From: Deltaproteobacteria bacterium
GTDB taxonomy: Bacteria > Bdellovibrionota > FAC87 > UBA2466
Reading direction: 5' to 3'
DNA: 9,219 nucleotides
Assembly (NCBI GenBank): GCA_013205415.1
Contig: JABMMY010000233.1
Location: forward strand, 1 to 9,219
Below the pieces are notes generated by a model that saw nothing but the letters and a program-made list of their open reading frames with translations, was not told the origin of the DNA and did not search any database. The position numbers and the translations under genes are program-made. Shown here piece by piece: positions 7,192 to 9,219 of the stretch (position 1 is its first letter; each line of letters opens with the position of its first letter).

Positions 7192-8043
7192 TTACCCTTT
7201 CAGATGCTTTAAAGCTTTTTGTAGAGATTCAGATTTTATCTTCTCTAGGGGTAAAAGACGAATAATAAGAAAACAAAGAAAGGCGGCTGCTATAGGACGC
7301 AGAATACCCCAAATAATTTGCGTGTGACTACTTTCTGAAAAAAATAAAAATATTAAGGTAAGTAACAATGAAAAAACAAAAAAAGGTTGGGTTAAATCGG
7401 CGACAAGACCGCGTGTCAGAGATTTTGTCGGCAAGGGTTTAATAGGTGGCAGTTTTGAAAGGCGAAAGATAAAATATTCAATTTTATCTGTTGTTATCTT
7501 CCATGCAAAGATGGCCAAAAAGGCATGTAGAAAAAGTTTAATGATCACTAAAAAAGTAACGGCCCACATTAAGTTCTCTGGCGAGACGGGAAACCATTTA
7601 GTGGCAGCTGCGATATAAAACTCAATCATCGTAATGAGAGTTCCACCATAAATTAAAAAGTAGAGACATAGGGGCTGAAGAAAGGACCAGGTCCCCGCAA
7701 GGACACTACCCATAAGGGAACCCCATAGGTTGTTTCCGAAAAGGAGAACCCCTATCGAAAACAAAAGTCCCTGAGTGCTAATTCCAAGCATAGGTGTGAG
7801 TTTTTTCCCCATGGGAGAAAGGGATTTTAAAAGGGCGGTAATGGCTGAAATTTTTGCAGTAAAAAACCGATCGGAATCGGGATTACTTTTAGAGAACCAA
7901 GAAAGTAAAAAGGTCTGATTAAGCGAGAGAAGTTTTCCGGAAAATGGAATGTGAAAACCGTGAAGAAAACTGCCAAGCCCGACCTCAACAGTAGATAAAA
8001 TGGCTGCGCTTTTACCCACCGATTCAACCGTTGTTTTTCTCAT
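7192..8043 (-). CDS. Multi-pass membrane protein of unknown function, first gene of the xanthine dehydrogenase operon
   Basis: I do not recognise this 283-residue protein. About six hydrophobic segments are visible, near residues 11-30, 82-103, 106-133, 157-182, 219-237 and 242-265, with a Lys/Pro-rich cytoplasm-like stretch at about 196-212 (LSKLPPIKPLPTKSL) and a basic C-terminus. The N-terminal part contains GSFLHGFHIPFSGKLLSLNQ (24-43). This polar, Pro- and Gly-containing patch between helices recalls the loop architecture of ECF-transporter S components, but I cannot claim homology. No ATPase, channel or enzyme motif is seen. The frame is open up to 8130, but that would place the N-terminus inside the tRNA gene. 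ATG at 8043 has AGAAGG three bases upstream and is preferred. The stop is 4 bases before the catalytic subunit start, whose ribosome site lies in this gene's last codons. Shared expression with the enzyme suggests transport of substrate, product or cofactor precursor, which is inference from position only. Confidence 0.75.
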   Translation of the reverse strand: MRKTTVESVGKSAAILSTVEVGLGSFLHGFHIPFSGKLLSLNQTFLLSWFSKSNPDSDRFFTAKISAITALLKSLSPMGKKLTPMLGISTQGLLFSIGVLLFGNNLWGSLMGSVLAGTWSFLQPLCLYFLIYGGTLITMIEFYIAAATKWFPVSPENLMWAVTFLVIIKLFLHAFLAIFAWKITTDKIEYFIFRLSKLPPIKPLPTKSLTRGLVADLTQPFFVFSLLLTLIFLFFSESSHTQIIWGILRPIAAAFLCFLIIRLLPLEKIKSESLQKALKHLKG

Positions 8044-8105
8044 TTGCCTTCTAACAAAAGCCAATACGCACCTCTTGGCAAGTGATAAAAACGAGAGAGG
8101 TCTAT

Positions 8106-8179
8106 TGGGCGATATGCGATTCGAACGCATGACCCCCAGCTTCGGAGGCTGGTGCTCTATCCAGCTGAGCTAATCGCCC
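8106..8179 (-). tRNA. tRNA-Arg, anticodon CCG
   Basis: The minus strand folds into a complete 74-base cloverleaf. The acceptor stem is GGGCGAT paired with ATCGCCC, the D-arm is GCTC/GAGC, and the anticodon stem is CCAGC/GCTGG around loop CTCCGAA. The variable region is GGGTC, the T-arm is ATGCG/CGCAT with loop TTCGAAT, and the discriminator base is A. The loop gives anticodon CCG, which reads arginine codon CGG. The 3' CCA is not encoded, so it must be added by nucleotidyltransferase. All stems pair perfectly and there is no intron. The gene lies 62 bases before the start of the membrane-protein gene on the same strand, with no convincing terminator between them. Confidence 0.97.
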
Positions 8180-8232
8180 ACAATACCCTAGTGGCAAACT
8201 AAAATTACAACGCTTACGAGTTAGCGGGTTTT

Positions 8233-8263
8233 AAAAAAAGTGTTACCGACAGGTATAGCCACT
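8233..8263 (-). terminator. Probable intrinsic terminator overlapping the lipoprotein stop codon
   Basis: On the minus strand AGTG, then TACC-TGTC-GGTA, then CACT forms a two-part stem: 4 base pairs, a small asymmetric internal loop, then 4 base pairs with a 4-base loop. A run of seven T follows directly. The hairpin includes the last codons and the TAA stop (8243-8245) of the lipoprotein gene. It would separate that transcript from the tRNA downstream. The stem is short, so strength is uncertain. Confidence 0.5.
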
Positions 8264-8662
8264 CAATTCTAAATTCTTTTTTACCTTATCAATTTGCCGA
8301 CCACAGTAGAGGGTTTCATTTGCGGCGCTGGCAAGTAATGTTTCTTGGCCCTGTTTCATGTAATGAGCTTTGCAGCCTTTGGTATCACCCAACTCTAATT
8401 TTAAGGTTCTAACCTCCTTGCCTTTATTGCAGGTTGTCGTATTGGGAAGCGCTTGTGAAATTTCTGGAGCTGCGGCCTTTTCTTTTTCGGAGGTGTTGAC
8501 CTCCGAAGATTTGGCTCCATGCTTATTACCTATTTTGCTGAGATTTTTATTACAGTTTTTGGCAGTGCAAGAGGAGGCGTCTGCCGAATCTGTTTTTGAG
8601 GGAACACTCGAACAGGAAACCAAAAAACCTACAGTGATTAAACATGAAATGACTCGTAACAT
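8243..8662 (-). CDS. Small Cys-rich lipoprotein with a four-cysteine C-terminal domain, function unknown
   Basis: The 139-residue product starts with a lipoprotein signal peptide, MLRVISCLITVGFLVSC, whose lipobox LVSC puts the lipidated residue at Cys17. Ser18 follows, so outer-membrane sorting is expected. A Ser/Lys/Glu-rich linker (18-77) holds a close pair, Cys32 and Cys37. The compact C-terminal part (78-139) has Cys78, Cys97, Cys120 and Cys138 within CNKGKEVRTLKL...KGCKAHYMKQG...ASAANETLYCGRQ...NLELSGYTC. Four spaced cysteines in an exported domain suggest two disulfide bonds. I know no function for this pattern; similar small domains may exist in predatory delta-type bacteria, but that is only a recollection. 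The frame stays open upstream to 8782, yet ATG at 8662 is chosen because AAAGGAG lies 6 bases before it and the signal peptide starts there. A likely extended -10 promoter is at 8709-8717. Confidence 0.85.
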   Translation of the reverse strand: MLRVISCLITVGFLVSCSSVPSKTDSADASSCTAKNCNKNLSKIGNKHGAKSSEVNTSEKEKAAAPEISQALPNTTTCNKGKEVRTLKLELGDTKGCKAHYMKQGQETLLASAANETLYCGRQIDKVKKNLELSGYTCR

Positions 8663-8708
8663 TAGAGGCTCCTTTGAATTGAAATTAAACCTATAAAAAA
8701 CTAGGTAA

Positions 8709-8717
8709 ATTATCTCA
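8709..8717 (-). promoter_or_regulatory. Possible extended -10 promoter for the lipoprotein gene
   Basis: The minus strand reads TGAGATAAT here, which is a TGn element followed by GATAAT, five of six matches to the TATAAT consensus. It lies about 47 bases before the lipoprotein ATG, a normal leader length. The -35 region upstream (TTTTTC at 17 bases) is poor, which is tolerated when TGn is present. The AT-rich surroundings make chance matches possible. Confidence 0.4.
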
Positions 8718-8730
8718 TGGTTTACAAAAT

Positions 8731-8761
8731 AGAAAAAGCCGCTCCTGGATAAGACAGCGAT
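8731..8761 (-). terminator. Weak candidate terminator after the small exported protein gene
   Basis: On the minus strand TCGCT can pair with AGCGG (one U.G pair) around a 12-base loop, followed by CTTTTTCTATTTT. The stem is short and the loop large, so this is only a possible stop for the transcript from 8825-9151. It lies just upstream of the lipoprotein promoter candidate, where a terminator would be expected. Confidence 0.3.
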
Positions 8762-8772
8762 TATCGGTGAGT

Positions 8773-8795
8773 CTCCCTTCATAGCAAGAAAGGAG
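8773..8795 (-). other. 8-bp hairpin with an anti-Shine-Dalgarno-like arm in the intergenic transcript
   Basis: The minus strand reads CTCCTTTC-TTGCTAT-GAAGGGAG, an uninterrupted 8-base-pair stem with a 7-base loop. One pair is U.G in minus-strand RNA but would be a C.A mismatch on the plus strand, so the structure fits minus-strand RNA. No T-run follows, so it is not an intrinsic terminator. The first arm contains CTCCTTTC, nearly the anti-Shine-Dalgarno end of 16S rRNA (CCTCCTTTC), and its CTCCTTT could instead pair with the AAAGGAG ribosome site of the lipoprotein gene about 100 bases downstream. It sits 30 bases after the stop codon of the small exported protein gene. Confidence 0.5.
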
Positions 8796-8824
8796 TGTTT
8801 ATGTAGTGATAGATGGTTCCTCAG

Positions 8825-9151
8825 TCAATGGGTCCGGCGGCCCGCTGGCGGATACCCTTGAGGGGCGTTCTGCAATGAGGCGTCTGCGTTTTTTGCTGCA
8901 ATGACTTCGGAGCTCCTGAGAAAAAAAGCGAGTAGAACTCCTGATCTTCCACAAACATCGTCACGGAAGCGAGTTTCATCAAAGGCGGTGCTTAAAATGT
9001 TCACTCCTTTGGCCTTTAAGTCGGCGACCTCCGCCGTCGCTTCAGAAGCGGCCGAGCCGCACTTCACCAGCCAGGATTTTTCAGAGCCCCAAGCAGTTCG
9101 AGAGAGGCCGGCGAGAGTTAAACACAATGCAAGTGCGATGATAGGTTTCAT
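8825..9151 (-). CDS. Small Sec-exported protein of unknown function
   Basis: The 108-residue product begins with a Sec signal peptide: Lys2, a hydrophobic core IIALALCLTLAGL, and a likely signal peptidase site after Gly22 (TAWG/SEKSW). The mature part is about 86 residues with two cysteines, Cys31 (VKCG) and Cys67 (DVCG), that could form one disulfide. I recognise no domain. An ATG at 9169 is in frame, but ATG at 9151 has AAAGGAG 5 bases upstream and starts the signal peptide, so it is preferred. The coding bases are visibly richer in G and C than the genes to the left, most of all in the last 15 codons, which encode an odd tail NAPQGYPPAGRRTH. That may mean recent acquisition, a shifted reading frame near the end, or just a divergent gene. 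The next gene in the same direction also encodes a small exported Cys-containing protein. Confidence 0.65.
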   Translation of the reverse strand: MKPIIALALCLTLAGLSRTAWGSEKSWLVKCGSAASEATAEVADLKAKGVNILSTAFDETRFRDDVCGRSGVLLAFFLRSSEVIAAKNADASLQNAPQGYPPAGRRTH

Positions 9152-9219
9152 AAAGTCTCCTTTATTCACAATTATTGTTTATGAGCCAGGTTTTCATATC
9201 GTTATTGCGGCTATTGAGA

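Noticed and set aside
8044..8130. Upstream extension of the membrane-protein gene to an ATG at 8130
   Set aside because: It would overlap the 3' part of the tRNA-Arg gene, and the ATG at 8043 has a ribosome site and a more natural N-terminus.
8183..8210. TTGTAA with a 17-base spacer to GGTATT as a tRNA promoter
   Set aside because: The -10 candidate lies so close to the tRNA 5' end that transcription would start inside the mature tRNA.
8370..8696. Plus-strand open frame of 108 codons covering the lipoprotein gene
   Set aside because: It is antisense to the lipoprotein, which has a good ribosome site, signal peptide and lipobox; the plus-strand product shows none of these.
8824..8852. GC-rich inverted repeat around the stop of the small exported protein gene
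   Set aside because: Only short interrupted pairings can be made and no T-run follows, so it is not supported as a terminator.

Overview
The window comes from a moderately AT-rich bacterium with two membranes. A lipoprotein with a proper lipobox and a Sec-exported small protein sit beside a molybdenum-enzyme operon. Gene starts carry AAAGGAG-type ribosome sites, and GTG or TTG starts are also used. The clade cannot be fixed from the sequence. The small Cys-containing exported proteins faintly recall Bdellovibrionota, but that is an impression from memory, not a result.

All ten supported protein genes and the single tRNA lie on the minus strand, so the window reads from right to left. From the right: a small exported protein (8825-9151), a short leader region with a strong hairpin and a likely extended -10 promoter, a Cys-rich lipoprotein (8243-8662) ending in a probable intrinsic terminator, and tRNA-Arg(CCG) (8106-8179). 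Next come an unrecognised multi-pass membrane protein (7192-8043) and a compact molybdenum hydroxylase cassette. The cassette holds the catalytic molybdopterin subunit (4965-7187), the 2x[2Fe-2S] subunit (4480-4968), the FAD subunit (3632-4483), an XdhC-type maturation factor (2889-3647) and a MobA/MocA-type nucleotidyltransferase (2285-2899). A CPA2/CHX-like cation:proton antiporter (1007-2227) follows closely. A GT-C-like membrane glycosyltransferase (1-930) runs off the left edge.

The core is a complete three-subunit xanthine dehydrogenase-type enzyme with its two dedicated cofactor-handling proteins. The four junctions from catalytic subunit to MobA/MocA overlap by 4, 4, 16 and 11 bases, and the upstream membrane gene is only 4 bases away, so these six genes very probably form one coupled operon. 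The catalytic subunit has Glu237, Arg315 and Phe349 with the 78- and 34-residue spacing of the purine-binding residues of known xanthine dehydrogenases. It also has the catalytic Glu699. The substrate is therefore probably a purine, with electrons passing from molybdenum through two 2Fe-2S clusters to FAD. The membrane protein that opens the operon has no function I can recognise and is the most open question here. A role in uptake of substrate or cofactor is a guess from position only.

I found no mobile element, CRISPR array or clearly new defence or signalling system. No gap between genes exceeds about 165 bases.
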